Assembly: GCA_009760885.1 (NCBI GenBank)
Contig: CM019712.1
Span: forward strand, 28,069,816 to 28,133,815
Length of the DNA: 64,000 nucleotides
DNA from: Achatina immaculata
Taxonomy: Eukaryota > Mollusca > Gastropoda > Stylommatophora > Achatinidae
Direction: 5' to 3'
The notes beneath the pieces were generated by a model. That model did not search any database, was not told the DNA's origin, and saw nothing but the letters and a program-made list of their open reading frames with translations. A program made the position numbers and the translations under genes. This document shows, one piece after another, positions 10,830-23,545 of the stretch (position 1 is its first letter; each line of letters begins with the position of its first letter).

Positions 10830-11868
10830 AGTCTCTTCGTCGGTGAGTCTCTGAGTAACTGGTCATCTTCATCTCTGAGTAACTGATTATCTTCGTCTCT
10901 GAGTAACAGGTTATTTTCGCCTCTGAGTGTCTGGTTATCTTCTTCGCTGAGTAACTGATTATCTTCGTCTCTGAGTATCTGGTTATCTTCATCTCTGAGT
11001 AACTGATTATCTTCGTCTCTGAGTAACTGGTTATCTTCATCTCTGAGTAAATGGTTATCTTCTTCGCTGAGTAACTGGTTATTTTCATCTCTGAGTAACT
11101 GGTTATCTTCGTCTCTTAGTACCTGGTTATCTTCATCTCTGAGTAACTGGTTATCTTCGTCTCTTAGTAACTGACTATCTTCGTCTCTGAGTATCTGGTT
11201 ATCTTGTTCGCTGAGTAACTGGTTATCTTCATCTATGAGTAACTGGTTATCTTCGTCTCCGAGCAACTGGTTATCATCTTCGCTGAGTAACTGATTATCT
11301 TCATCCCTGGGTACCTGGTTATCTTCTTCGCTAAGTAACTGGTTATCTTCATTTCTGAGTAACTGGTTATCTTTGTCTCTGAGTACCTGGTTATCTTCGT
11401 CTCTGAGTACCTGTTTATCCTCGTCTCCGAGTAACTGGTTGTCTTCGTCTCTGAGTACCTGGTTATCTTCATCTCCGAGTAATTGGTTATCTTCATCTCC
11501 GAGTAACTGGTTATCTTCGTCTTTGAGTAACTGGTTATTTTCGCCACTGAGTGTCTGGTTATCTTCTTCGCTGAGTAACTGGTTATCTTCTTCTCTGAGT
11601 AACTGGTTATCTTCATCTCTTAGTACCTGGTTATCTTCGTCTCTGAGTAACTGGTTATCTTCGTCTCTGAGTAACTGATTGTCTTCGTCTCTGAGTAACT
11701 GGTTATCTTCTTCGCTGAGTAACTGGTTATTTTCGTCTCTGAGTAACTGGTTATCTTCTTCGCTGAGTAACTGATTATCTTCGTCTTTGAGTAACTGGTT
11801 ATCTTCGTCTCTGAGTAACTGGCTATCTTCTTCTCTGAGTTACTGGTTATCTTCGTCTCTAAGTAATT
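10830..11868. repeat. 24-bp minisatellite, about 43 copies
   Basis: The unit is close to GAGTAACTGGTTATCTTCGTCTCT (given here only as a consensus of the family). Because 24 is divisible by three and most frames lack stops, the minus strand shows long frames with 8-residue periods (LRDEDNQL or KITSYSET) and the plus strand shows SSSLSNWL. No start context, splice sites or flanking domains support a protein. Confidence 0.9.
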
Positions 11869-11879
11869 TGGTGTCGGAG

Positions 11880-12185
11880 TTTTAGTTCTGCACCCAAGTC
11901 ATGGTGTGTACCTCTCTTGCACCTCCTCTGAATTTTTTCATCCTATGCTGCTTTTTTTTTTTTAGTGTCTCAGAGTCAGTGATTGGTCTGTCAAGACCCT
12001 GCACTGTGGAACTCTGGAAAACTCATCAGAGTGATGTTTGTCGCTGTCGTCATGTGACACGTGTGTGTAGTTGTTCTTTTCTTGTTTTTAAAATTATTAC
12101 TTTTTAATTTATTTATTTGTTCTTCCAAATCAAGGATTCGTGTGGTAACAGTTTGGTATTTTCCTATCTTTCTAGTAGTACTCAA
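11880..12185. other. Spacer, nothing recognised
   Basis: Unique-looking sequence between the 24-bp array and the pyrimidine repeat. Short frames only. Confidence 0.4.
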
Positions 12186-12665
12186 TCTCTCTCTCCCTAT
12201 CTCCCTCTCTCTCTATTCATTCACCCAGCCAACAGCAGCTCTCTTACACGGGCTCTCTATTTCTTTCTCCCTATCTCCTTCTCTCTCTATTTATTCACCC
12301 AGCCAACAGTAGCTCTCTTACACGGGCTTTCTCTCCCTCTCTCCCTCTCTCTCTATTCATTCACCCAACAAACAGAGCTCTCTTACACAGGCTTTCTCTC
12401 CCTCTCTCTCTATTCATTCACCCAACCAACAGCAGCTCTCTTACACGGGCTTTCTCTCCCTCTCTCCCTCTCTCTCTATTCATTCACCCAACCAACAGCA
12501 GCTCTCTTACACGGGCTTTCTCTCCCTCTCTCCCTCTCTCTCTGTTCATTCACCCAACCAACAGCAGCTCACTTAAACGGGCTCTCTATTTCTTTCTCCC
12601 TTTTCCCTCTCTCCCTCTCTCTCTCTATTCATTCACCCAGCCAACAGCAGCTCTCTTACATGGGC
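12186..12665. repeat. Pyrimidine-rich ~65-bp tandem repeat, left part
   Basis: Seven units of CTCTCTCCCT...ATTCATTCACCCAACCAACAGCAGCTCTCTTACACGGGC type. The same unit resumes at 15955-16160 on the other side of the CR1-like LINE, so the LINE lies inside the array. Confidence 0.85.
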
Positions 12666-12669
12666 TCTG

Positions 12670-15600
12670 ACCAGTTATTTTATTTTTACTGAAATATAAT
12701 ATTTCTAACATTGTTATAGTGACTCAGAAAATGGAGGAGTGGCTGCGACACGATGGCCTACGTGTTGGCCACTTAAATGTTTATCATTTGTTAGGAAAAC
12801 TCCCTCAGGTTACACATATACTTCAACAACATTTTCATATTTTTGGTTTCTCTGAAAGCAGATTACATAAAAACATCACAGACAATGATATAAGAATAGA
12901 TGGTTTTAATTTGATCAGGCGTGACCCAACTAGGAAGCTAGAGACAGGTTTAGTCGTTTACATTTCTAACACAATTAAATTTTGTAGAAGAGAAGACCTG
13001 GAAACATCAGAGGTTGAATGTATTATGCTAGAAATCAAAATATCAAATCTTAGTCCAATTCTAATTAGTTTTATATACCGAAATCCAAATGCTTCAGCCG
13101 AGTGGTATGATCACTTTGCGACCATGGTGGATGATGCTGTAACTCATAAATTCAAGGACATAATCATTCTAGGCGACTTCAGTATAGATCTTAATCAGCC
13201 AAATCCTACATGGAAGAACATTTTAACATCTTACAACTTCTCCTAAATTGTTAACAAACCTACTAGAGTTGCTGAATCATCATCAACTTAATAGATCATA
13301 TTTATGTAGCCCATCCAGGAAACATTACTGAATGTACTGTCCCTCATGTGTCGCTGAGTGATCACTACCCGGTCTGCTGTACGTGGTCACATAAGGGGTA
13401 TCAAATACCGAAACACAAACATACCAACATCAAATATAGAAACTTTAAAAACTTTAACTTGGAATTATTTTTAACTGATCTAAAAGCTTCGCCTCTTACG
13501 TACGTTTTCCAGTTAACAAATCCAGATGAGGCTATCGAATACTGGATCAAGATATTTCGAAATATTTTTGACAAGCATGTCCCCATCAAAGAAATGAGAG
13601 TAACACACGTAACAAAATCCCCGTGGATAACTCCCGATATATTGCAACTCATGAGGAAACGGGATGAAGCTCACAAAAGCAGAAATTTCAGTAGCTATCG
13701 TTCACTTAGGAATAAGGTGCATTATTTAATTAGGCAGGAAAAGAAAAATTTACTTCAGAAATTTAGTGAAAGACAAAACTGATAGTAAATCAATCTGGAA
13801 AGCGATTAATACTCTTGTAAATAAAAGGAAGCAAACTGACCCACAAACACTTAATTGTGAACATACTTGCACTAACTTCAGTGAACATTTTAGGGAAGAA
13901 ATTAGTATTCTAAAATCTTCATTACCGACCCCTAATTGCGACCTGAACTTGTTGAAAACTTTCAGCGTCAGTAAATGTGTAAAGCTAAAACAAATTAATA
14001 TTCCTTTCCTCACAGTCGGTGAGGTTTATAACTACATCTGGTCCTTAAAGAACACTAACTCAGCAGGATGTGATGACATTAGTAACAAGATACTACGCTA
14101 CGCTGCACCAGTTATCACAGACACACTAACATACTTATACAACTTGTGTATTGACAAAAAATATTTCCCTGACGCTTTTAAACTCGCCAAAGTTTTCCCT
14201 CTTTTTAAATCTGGACAGACTAGTGACCTCTCAAACTATAGACCCATATCCATTCTGTCATCACTATCAAAACCTCTTGAAAAACATATACAAAAGTTAA
14301 CTCTGCTCCACATGCAAGAAAACAGTCTACTAATAGACAGTCAGTCAGGTTTTAGACCAAATTACTCCTGCCACACAGCATTAACTAAAATGACAGAAAG
14401 CTCGCTGTCTAATATAAATGATGACAAATTGTGTGGTGCTGTCTTTGTTGATTTTAAGAAAGCCTTCGATATGATTGATCATGAAATTCTTGCAAAAAAG
14501 CTGGAAGGCTATAGATTACATCCTGACCTAACAAAATGTATTACATCTTTTCTCTCAGGTAGAAAACAAGTAGTTTGCTTTAGAAACAAAATATCTGGCT
14601 CGTCTGTGGTTGATACCGGTATTCCTCAAGGCTCCATTCTGTGTCCTCTTCTCTTTGCTACCTATATTAACGACCTACCACTACATTTAAAGCACTCTTC
14701 ATGTGATCTTTTCGCTGACGACTGTACTGTTTACAATAGTGAATATGACATCAATAACCTACAGACAACCTCCAAAATGATATAAACAGTTTGATTAAAT
14801 GGAGTAATAAAAATGGTATGTTGATAAACACCAACAAAACAAAATCCATGCTCATCACTACAAGACAGAAACTGCAGAATGCAACTAAAACTTCACTACA
14901 GCTTTGTGCTGGGACTAAGGCAATAGAAAATGTTCATGAACATAAAACCCTAGGACTCATCATTGATTAGCATTTAACTTGGAATTCTCACGTACATAAC
15001 CTAACAAATTTGATTGCACAGAAAGTTTACCAATTAGCCAAGATTAAACACTTTATCGACAAAAACACAAGAAAAATATACTACATATCACACATACAAA
15101 CACACTTAGATTACTGTTCCACAATCTGGGATGGATGCTCAGTCTCAAACACAAAAAGGCTCCACTCACTTCACAAGCGAGCATTAAATCTTATTTGTGA
15201 CAAACACCCAGTACAGACTGTTGATCAACATAAACAACTCAAAATTCTACCCCTCAAAAATAGAATCATTTTTAACAAAGCTATGTTTGTTCACAGAATT
15301 CTGTCGCACAATGCTCCGCCTTACTTGTGGTCACTGTTTACGTATAACACTAAACATAGCCAGCGTTTAAAAAACTGTCTTCTTCCTAAAGCCAGGACTG
15401 ATATGTACAAGAAAAGCCTTGCATACTCTGCAGTACAGCTCTGGAACACCCTCCCCTACAATTTAAAATCCATTGGTAATACTTCATCCTTTAACTCAAA
15501 CCTGTTTCATTATTTACTTGCATGTAATTATATGCCTCCATAAAATAGCCAGCACTCTCTCAACACATGGCTCGTAAACCATCAAGTACTTCAATGACAT

Positions 15601-15955
15601 AGTTAGAAAAGCAACTTGTTAGATATTGTTAGAAATTATTTTAATGTTTGTTTAAACAAAAATGTTAGAAGATCTGTATTTACAATGTATTTTTATTTAT
15701 GTATATGTCTGCGGATGTATGTGTGCGTGAGTGCTATTTTATTAGGTTAATGACTTCTTCTCTTTTACCCTGAATGTAATAGTTAAATCTTACACTCTTT
15801 TGATATGTTTTTCCTAATTTAATTTGTATTTTTGTACTAAATCAAGTGTGTGGGAAGAATGACAGATGGAGTGATGAAGGGCAGAATGTAAGACGGGCCT
15901 GCGTGCCCAATTCTTTACCCTTGAAAAATAAAGATTATTTATTCATATTCATTAT
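12670..15955 (+). mobile_element. CR1/Jockey-group LINE, ORF2 nearly complete
   Basis: An endonuclease domain starts near 12731: VGHLNVYHLLGKL, FGFSESRL, then ILGDFSIDLN at 13169-13198, and after lesions SLSDHYPVCC near 13351-13380. The RT follows from about 14190: FPLFKSG, NYRPISILSSLSK, SGFRPNYSCHTAL, VDFKKAFDMIDH, GIPQGSILCPLLF and the active site LFADDCTVY (14709-14735). The C-terminal region continues to 15543 (HLDYCSTIWDG). Lesions seen are a stop at 13243, a frameshift near 13288, frameshifts near 13770 and 14770, and a stop near 14969. The 3' UTR has AATAAA at 15927. The element copies itself by target-primed reverse transcription; this copy is recent but inactive. No ORF1 is seen. 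Confidence 0.85.
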
Positions 15956-16308
15956 TCCCTATCTCCCTATCTCTCTTTATTCATTCACCCAGCCAGTAGC
16001 AGCTCTCTCACACGGGCTTTCTATTTCTCTCTCCCTCTCCTTCCCTCTCTCTTCCTTTCTCCCTCTCTCTCCCTCTCCTTATCTCCCTCTCTCCCTGTCT
16101 CCCTCTCTCTCCATTCATTCACCCAGCCAACAGCAGCTCTCCCACATACACTCTCTATTTCTCTCCCTCTCTTTTCCCACACTCTCTCCCTCTGTCTCTC
16201 CCTCTCTCTCTTCCTCTCTCTCTTTGTCTCTCTCCTCTCTCTCTCTCCCTCTCCCCTTCGTACATCCTCTCATTCTGGAGATGGACATAAATTTATTTTG
16301 ACATTGTG

Positions 16309-16339
<31 letters not shown>

Positions 16340-16770
16340 CCTCTCTCTCTCTCTTCCTCTTTCCCGTATGTCCTCTCACTCTGAAGACGGACATGAATTT
16401 TTCAGGCTTTGCCTTCTCTTTCTCTCCCGGGATGTACATGAAGACGTGCTATTTCATTTTAACATTCTCTTCCTTGTCTCTCTCTCTCTCTTTTTCTCTC
16501 GCTCTCTTTCTCTCTTTCTTTCTTTCTCTTTCTCTCTCTCTTTTTCTCTCTCTCCCTTTTCTTTCTCTTTCTCTCTTTTTCTCTCTCTCTTTATCTCTCT
16601 CTCTCTCTTTCTTTCTCTTTCTCTCTCTTTTTCTCTCTCTTTCTCTCTCTCTTTCTTTCTCTCTCTCTTTCCCTCACTGTCTTTTTTATCTCTCCCTTTC
16701 TTTCTTTCTCTCCCTCTTTCTTTCTCTCTGTCTCTTCCCTCTCTCTCTGTCAGTCCATGATTGTTTCTGC
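15955..16770. repeat. Pyrimidine-rich repeat, right part, and CT-rich tract
   Basis: Two or three units of the 12186-12665 repeat (to about 16160) pass into an almost pure C/T tract to 16755. Long SLSLSF frames here are low-complexity artefacts. Confidence 0.85.
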
Positions 16771-17257
16771 TGAAACAGAGCTAAGAAGGTGGTAGGACTG
16801 AAGGTACAGAAATAAAAACTAGCTGTTTCTACACGTCCACACCAAGAACCTGAACTCTGCGAGCAGGGGCAGTAACTTGGTGTGTGTGTCCGCGCAAGTT
16901 TTAGGGATTGTATTTAACATTATGGCTTTGTAGATGTCTGCTTGTTGTGCCGTATGTGTTTCTATTGTGTTCTGTATTGTTCTTACGGTGGTTGCACTGT
17001 TTTGCATTCATAGAACATATGTTCTTCTGTTTCTAGTGTGTTCCTCCCGCATAGGTAATACCGTCCCATGTTTCTGTGTGTTTGTCTGTGTGTGGTGAGT
17101 GCCATATTGTATATGAGTCTGTTTTCTCAGGCTTTTGGTGTGATGTTCCTGAGATGGAGGTTTTGGAACATGTCAGTGTCGTTTAGTATGGGGTATCTGA
17201 GTCCCTTTTAAGTGTAAAGCATAATGGCGGTGCTTGATTTCTGGCCAAATGTTTGTA

Positions 17258-18610
17258 CAGGGTGTTTTTAAAGTCTCACTGCACTTTATGTGAAAAAAAA
17301 ATTGAAAAATTAAGAAAATGACGTCATCATAAAATATGCTCAAAAAAGTCATTTAATTAGTTACAATAGTGACTGTAATGATACAACGCTGTTTTGGGTT
17401 AGCTGGAATGTACCACTACGGTAATGTTGGAAATGTCCATCACGGGCTTCAAGACTTTACTGTACACGTCTCTTCATATTGTCAAGTACTTTGTGCAACG
17501 TGTCTGTTGTTATTTCTTGAATGGTAATTTTGATTGCTTCTTTCAGGTCCTCAATTGTTTGTACATTATTTTTGTAAGCATTTCCTTCCAAGAAACCCCA
17601 CAGATAATAATCTAATGGATTTAGATCTGGAGAACGAGCAGGCCAAATTCCACGAGATATTATGCGATTTGCGAAATTTTCTGTAAAAAACGTATGTTGC
17701 TCTAGCTGTGTGTGCAGTTGCATCATCTTGCTGGAACCACGCTTCTTCAATTTCACGTTCATTCCGCTGTTCTAAAAAAAAAAAAGGTTCCAGAATGTTA
17801 GTACGGTACCGATCGGCATTTATAGTGTTGTTGAAGAAAATTGGTCCAGTTAAAAGTTTTCTACTGACGGCACACCATACCCCAATTTTCGCATCGTGTA
17901 GCGGCGCTTCATGAAATTTGGGATTAACACTGCTCCAAATACGATGATTTTGGCTATTAACGTATCCAGATAGATGAAACCATGCCTCATCAGAGAAGAA
18001 TGTTAAGTCGAGAACTGACTCGTCTTCTTCAGCTAAAAATGCTTGAAACCACGTGGAGTAGTTGACTCTGGATTGATTGTCACATTCTTTTAGTTCAGAC
18101 ACAACAGAAATCTTGTATGGATGAAAATGTAACCGATGTTTAAGAATTTTGTGCACTGTGCTCAGTGATCTGTTCACTTCTTTCGACATTTTCCTTAAGG
18201 ACTTGCATGGACTTTTCAGGATTCTGTCTTGGATATCAAGACATTTTTCTTCAGACATAGCAGGCCTACCAGATCGCGGAGCATCTTCCACAGTTCCCGT
18301 ATCACGAAACTTATTCAACAAATTTCTAACCGTAGTGCGATGAGGAGATTGTTTATCAGGAAATTTTGCTACACATCTTTGAACAACCATCCGTGTGTAT
18401 CGACTGCCATTTCGAAACACTTGTTCAACCAAAAAAAAAATTATTTCCTCTGTTAATAACACCATTCTGATTTGAGTGCAAAAAATTACTCCAGCAGATG
18501 GCAACCATTCACTGCATTTTTCTTCACGATTGACTGTGGAACACATTTTTTATGACGTCATTTTCTTCAGTTTTACATAGAAAGTGTAGTGAGACTTTAA
18601 AAACACCCTG
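17258..18610 (-). mobile_element. Mariner/Tc1-type DNA transposon with TIRs
   Basis: The 1353-bp element starts CAGGGTGTTTTTAAAGTCTC and ends with the reverse complement; about 30 of the first 32 bases match between ends. TA dinucleotides at 17256-17257 and 18611-18612 fit the usual TA target duplication. The minus-strand transposase begins near 18478 (MVLLTEEIIFFLVEQVF; an upstream ATG at 18546 is also in frame). It has helix-turn-helix regions (VRNLLNKFRDTG, GRPAMSEEK) and the catalytic blocks FSDEAWF and WFQQDDATAHT. After one frameshift at a T run near 17680-17690 comes the third block SPDLNPLDYYLWG (17644-17606). The spacing from the second to the third Asp, read across the shift, is about 38. 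It sits inside the Tx1-like LINE. Confidence 0.88.
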
Positions 18611-19184
18611 TATATGTGATTTGTTTTGTACTGAATGAGTGTTTCATGTCCTTGAATTGCTTGTATGCAGTTCTTGTAGAAGGTGGTAGTGTGCCAAAGT
18701 GGTGTGCCTGCGAGTTGTTTGGTGGGACTAAGTTTGACAGTCTACATCCCATGTAGTAGTGAGCTAGTGGGTGCTGGTTTTGGTGGGACTAAGTTTGACA
18801 ATCTACGTCCCGTTTAGTAATGAGCTAGGGGGTGCTGGTTTGGGTGTTTGATGATGCGACCTACGTGGCTGATTCTGAGTGCTTGTATGTTTGTCTGTAT
18901 GTCTTGTAAGGCAATCCCTCCGTGTACTTTGTTCTGTATGAGAGTTTTATGGTGCATGCTGTGTACGGTGCTTGTGAAGATCAAGTTTCTGATTTGTTTT
19001 TGTATGTCCTTGATTGTCTGCGGTGGAGGGTCTAGTACTGTTGAGGTGTATAGTATTTTTGGAATGATGTATGTGTTTACTCTCGTGCTTTTACCAAACA
19101 TTGTTGCTGTTTTGTATTTGTGTCGTCGTAACGTGTCTAAGATGTTTGTTATGAGGTTGTCCCACGTGGGTTTGTGTGTTATGT

Positions 19185-19460
19185 CCGGGTGTGATGGGAA
19201 AGTGATGCCGTACAGGTGGATGTTGTCTGTGTGTGTGATGGGAAAGTGATACAGTACAGGTGGATGTTGTCTGTGGGTGTGATGGGAAAGTGATACAGTA
19301 CAGGTGGATGTTGTCTGTGCGTGTGATGGGAAAGTGATACAGTACAGGTGAATGTTGTCTGTGTGTGTGATGGGAAAGTAATACAGTACAGGTGGATGTT
19401 GTCTGTGCGTGTGATGGGAAAGTGATGCCGTACAGGTGGATGTTGTCTGTACGTGTGAGA
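19185..19460. repeat. 44-bp minisatellite in LINE RT region
   Basis: About six units of GTGTGATGGGAAAGTGATAC-type sequence. On the minus strand each unit encodes a version of NIHLYGITFPSH, which corresponds to the conserved YLGI-like segment after the RT fingers/palm. The array is therefore an amplification of the LINE's own coding sequence. Confidence 0.85.
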
Positions 19461-20337
19461 AGAAAAGGGAAGTTCCTTTTATCTGGCCATTTGCCTATGC
19501 TCATGACGACTGTTTTCTTTATGCTGAGTTGGCTCCGCTACCCTGACACAACTCTGTGAAGGTGTCTAAAATGTGAGTTATTGATCTGTCTGTTGTTGGG
19601 AGGAAGATCGTGTCTTCCGCATACGCGAGAAATTTTCTCTCTCCCTTGCCAGGTATGAAAGTTCCCTGGATTGTTATGTCTTGTCTGATCTTCTCTAGAA
19701 GTGGTTCTAGAGTACTTACAGTAAAGGAGAGAGGGGGCAGCCCTGTCTCACTGATCTAGTTAGCCTGAAAGTCTCTGTAAGCGTGTGGTTTACTAAGATT
19801 TTGCTCTCAAGTTTGGAGTAGAGAATGTGAATCCATTCTCTAAAGTAGTTCCCTATGTTACAGTGGAGTAATGTCTTGTGCAGGTATTTGTGTGACACTC
19901 TATCGAAGGCTTTCTCCTGATCTAAGGAAAGAACTAACGACTTACAGTTCTTCTGGTGTGTGTAGTGTATGAAGTCCCGATTAAATGTGCGTGTGCTGAT
20001 GTATGTTTCTGTTTTCTACATTATATTGTTGCTCATTGTGTATGAATGTGTGCATAAATGGTTTGAGCTTGTTTGCGAGCGCTTTTGAAAGGATCTTGTA
20101 GTCTATGTTTAGCAGTGTTATGGGTCTGTAGTTTTTTAGTTATGTCTTGTCTGCGTTGTTTTTATGTATGAGAGTGATGTATGATAGGTTTAGACTGGGT
20201 AGAAGTTCTTTGTATAGAAAAGTCTCAGTGAAGGCTTGTAAGAGAAGAGGACCTAAAAGTGGAAAGAAGTATTTGTAGAATTCTGCTGTGAGGCCGTCTA
20301 GTCCTGGTGATTTGTTTTCCTGCATTGCTTTTAGTGC

Positions 20338-21715
20338 CTGTGTCAGGTTTTCTAATGTTGGTGGTGTGTCTAATGCTTGGTTGTGTCAGGTTTTCTAATG
20401 TTGGTGGTGTGTCTAATGCTTGGTTGTGTCAGGTTTTCTAATGTTAGTGGTGTGTCTAATGCTTGGTTGTGTCAGGTTTTCTAATGTTGGTGGTGTGTCT
20501 AATGCTTGGTTGTGTCAGGTTTTCTAATGTTGGTGGTGTGTCTAATGCTTTGTTGTGTCAGGTTTTCTAATGTTGGTGGTGTGTCTAATGCTTTGTTGTG
20601 TCAGGTTTTCTAATGTTTGTGGTGTGTCTAATGCTTGGTTTTGTCAGGTTTTCTAATGTTTGTGGTGTGTCTAATGCTTGGTTGTGCCAGGTTTTCTAAT
20701 GTTGGTGGTGTGTCTAATGCTTGGTTGTGTTAGGTTTTCTAATGTTTGTTGTGTGTCTAATGCTTGGTTGTGCCAGGTTTTCTAATGTTGGTGGTGTGTC
20801 TAATGCTTTGTTGTGTCAGGTTTTCTAATGTTGGTGATGTGTTTAATGCTTGGTTGTGCCAGGTTTTCTAATGTTGGTGATGTGTCTAATGCGTGGTTGT
20901 GCCAGGTTTTCTAATGTTGGTGGTGTGTCTAATGCTTGGTTGTGCCAGGTTTTCTAATGTTGGTGGTGTGTCTAATGCTTGGTTGTGTTAGGTTTTCTAA
21001 TGTTTGTTGTGTGTCTAATGCTTGGTTGTGTCAAGTTTTCTAATGTTAGTGGTGTGTCTAATGCTTGGTTTTGTCAGGTTTTCTACTGTTAGTGTTATGT
21101 ATAGCGCTTGGTTGTGTTAGGTTTTCTAATGTTTGTTGTGTGTCTAATGCTTGGTTGTGCCAGGTTTTCTAATGTTGGTGGTGTGTCTAATGCTTTGTTG
21201 TGTCAGGTTTTCTAATGTTGGTGATGTGTTTAATGCTTGGTTGTGCCAGGTTTTCTAATGTTGGTGATGTGTCTAATGCGTGGTTGTGCCAGGTTTTCTA
21301 ATGTTGGTGGTGTGTCTAATGCTTGGTTGTGCCAGGTTTTCTAATGTTGGTGGTGTGTCTAATGCTTGGTTGTGTTAGGTTTTCTAATGTTTGTTGTGTG
21401 TCTAATGCTTGGTTGTGTCAAGTTTTCTAATGTTAGTGGTGTGTCTAATGCTTGGTTTTGTCAGGTTTTCTACTGTTAGTGTTATGTATAGCGCTTGGTT
21501 GTGTTATGTTTTCTACTGTTAGTGGTGTGTCTAATGCTTGGTTGTGTCAGGTTTTCTAATGTTAGTGGTATGTCTAATGCTTGGTTGTGTCAGGTTTCCT
21601 AATGTTAGTGGTGTGTCTAATGCTTGGTTTTGTCAGGTTTTCTACTGTTAGTATTATGTATAGCGCTTGGTTGTGTCATGTTTTCTAATGTTAGTGGTGT
21701 GTCTAGTGCTTGCTT
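20338..21715. repeat. 43-bp minisatellite in LINE RT region, ~32 copies
   Basis: The unit contains CAGGTTTTCTAATGTTGGTG...CTAATGCTTGGTTGTG. Its first copy is continuous with the coding sequence just before KAMQENKSPGLDG (minus strand), so it grew out of the ORF. A 387-bp block (nine units), including rare variants, is repeated at 20731 and 21118, showing a second level of duplication. Confidence 0.9.
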
Positions 21716-22769
21716 GTCGGAGTCCGTGAGTTGTTTATTGTATGGCATGTATTTGTCCTTCATGTGTGTTTGTATTTATGTACATGTTCTTGTACTATTC
21801 CCTAAAGGCTTGTGCTATGTTTGTACTATCTGTTCGTCTGTTCCCTGTGGCGTCTATTATCTCTCTTATCTGTCTGCTCCGTTGTATGTTTTGTTCTATG
21901 CTTAAGTACTGCTTGGTAGGTATTTCTTGTGTGATGGTGTTGAGGCTTGTTCTTAGAAGTGCGCCTTGATGCCTCTGTTGTGTGTGTTTATCTAGCTCTT
22001 CTTGTTGTGTGAGTACATGTGTTGAGTTTGTGTCCATATGTTTTGTTAATTTGATTGCTTCTTCTAATATTTTTTCCTATCTCAGCCTTTCTCTGTGTAT
22101 CTGTGTTGAGAGCGTGTGTGCTTTATCTCTTCTTATGTTTTAAAGTCTCCCAGTGTTGCTGGATGTTGTGTATGGGTATGTTCATGAAAGTGTGTATCAG
22201 TTGTGTCATGTTTTCAACAAATTGTTTGTTCTGGAGGAGTGTGTTGTTAAATTTCCAGTGTGGTGATCGTTTTAAAGGTGTACCTGTAGGTACTGTGTCA
22301 TCTGTTGCTACGACTGCCTTGTGGTCTGTGAACTGTAATGTACTAGGGAGGTGTGTTTGGCTTGTGTTATATGGTATGTATTTGGTGTGTAAATTCTGTC
22401 TAACCTAAATTCTCTGCTGTGTGCGTCGTTCTTGTGAGTGATCTCTCTGCCCTGGCGGTGTGTGTGTGTCTGTATGTATCTACTAGATCATATATGTTTA
22501 TTATGTCCTGCAAAATATCTAGCTCGTGTCTCTCATATGTGCTGGTTCTAGCTAGACCTCCTATAATATCTAAGTCTGATGTTACACAATTGAAATTTCC
22601 GCCCAAAATAATGGTGTGTCCTCTGTATGTGTGGTTGAGTAGAGATTCTACGTCTTCGTAAAAGTTGGGTTGGTACATGCTGTTAGGTGGTGCGTGTAAT
22701 GTTGACTATAGTGTATGTGTGTGAGCAGTTTGCTACCTCAGTTATCGCAGTTCTCCCCTCGCTGTTTCT

Positions 22770-23545
22770 GTTCGTCCTAACTAACTCCCACCTGTCTGAT
22801 GTATGTCCTAACTACTTCCCACCTGTCTGATGTAAGTCCTAACTACCTCCCACCTGTCTGATGTATGTCCTAACTACTTCCCACCTGTCTGATTTATGTC
22901 CTAACTACCTCCCACCTATCTGAAGTATGTCCTAACTACCTCCCACCTGTCTGAAGTATGTCCTAACTACCTCCCACCTGTCTGATGTATGTCCTAACTA
23001 CCTCCCACCTGTCCGATGTCTGTCCTAACTACCTCCCACCTGTCTGATGTATGTCCTAACTACCTCTCACTTGTCTGATGTATGTCTTAACTACCTCCCA
23101 CATGTCTGATGTATGTCCTAACTACCTCCCACCTGTCCTATGTCTGCCCTAACTACCTCCCACCTGTCTGTCTGATGTCTGTCCTAACTACCTCCCACCT
23201 GTCTGATGTATGTCCTAACTACCTCCCACCTGTCTGATGTATGTCTTAACTACTTCCCACCTGTCTGATGTATGTCCTAACTACCTCCCACCTGTCTGTC
23301 TGATGTCTGTCCTAACTACCTCCCACCTGTCTGATGTATGTCCTAACTACCTCCCACCTGTCTGATGTCTGTCCTAACTACCTCCCACCTGTCTGATGTC
23401 TGTCCTAACTACCTCCCACCTGTCTGATGTATGTCCTAACTACCTCCCACCTGTCTGATGTCTGTCCTAACTACCTCCCACCTGTCTGATGTCTGTCCTA
23501 ACTACCTCCCACCTGTCTGATGTCTGTCCTAACTACCTCCCACCT
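22770..23545. repeat. 31-bp minisatellite in LINE endonuclease region
   Basis: About 25 units of TGTCCTAACTACCTCCCACC-type sequence. On the minus strand it derives from the SDRWELVRT stretch of the endonuclease domain, which is found once in normal form at the array edge near 22800-22770. Two units carry an extra CTGT. Confidence 0.9.

Noticed and set aside
10639..11616. Minus-strand frames with DEDNQLLR or KITSYSET repeats
   Set aside because: Several overlapping frames are open at once because the 24-bp unit is divisible by three; no start context or flanking exon.
11901..12692. Frames of 68-191 residues before the CR1-like LINE as an ORF1
   Set aside because: They are translations of the pyrimidine repeat (LPLSLSLYSFTQP) and have no RNA-binding features.
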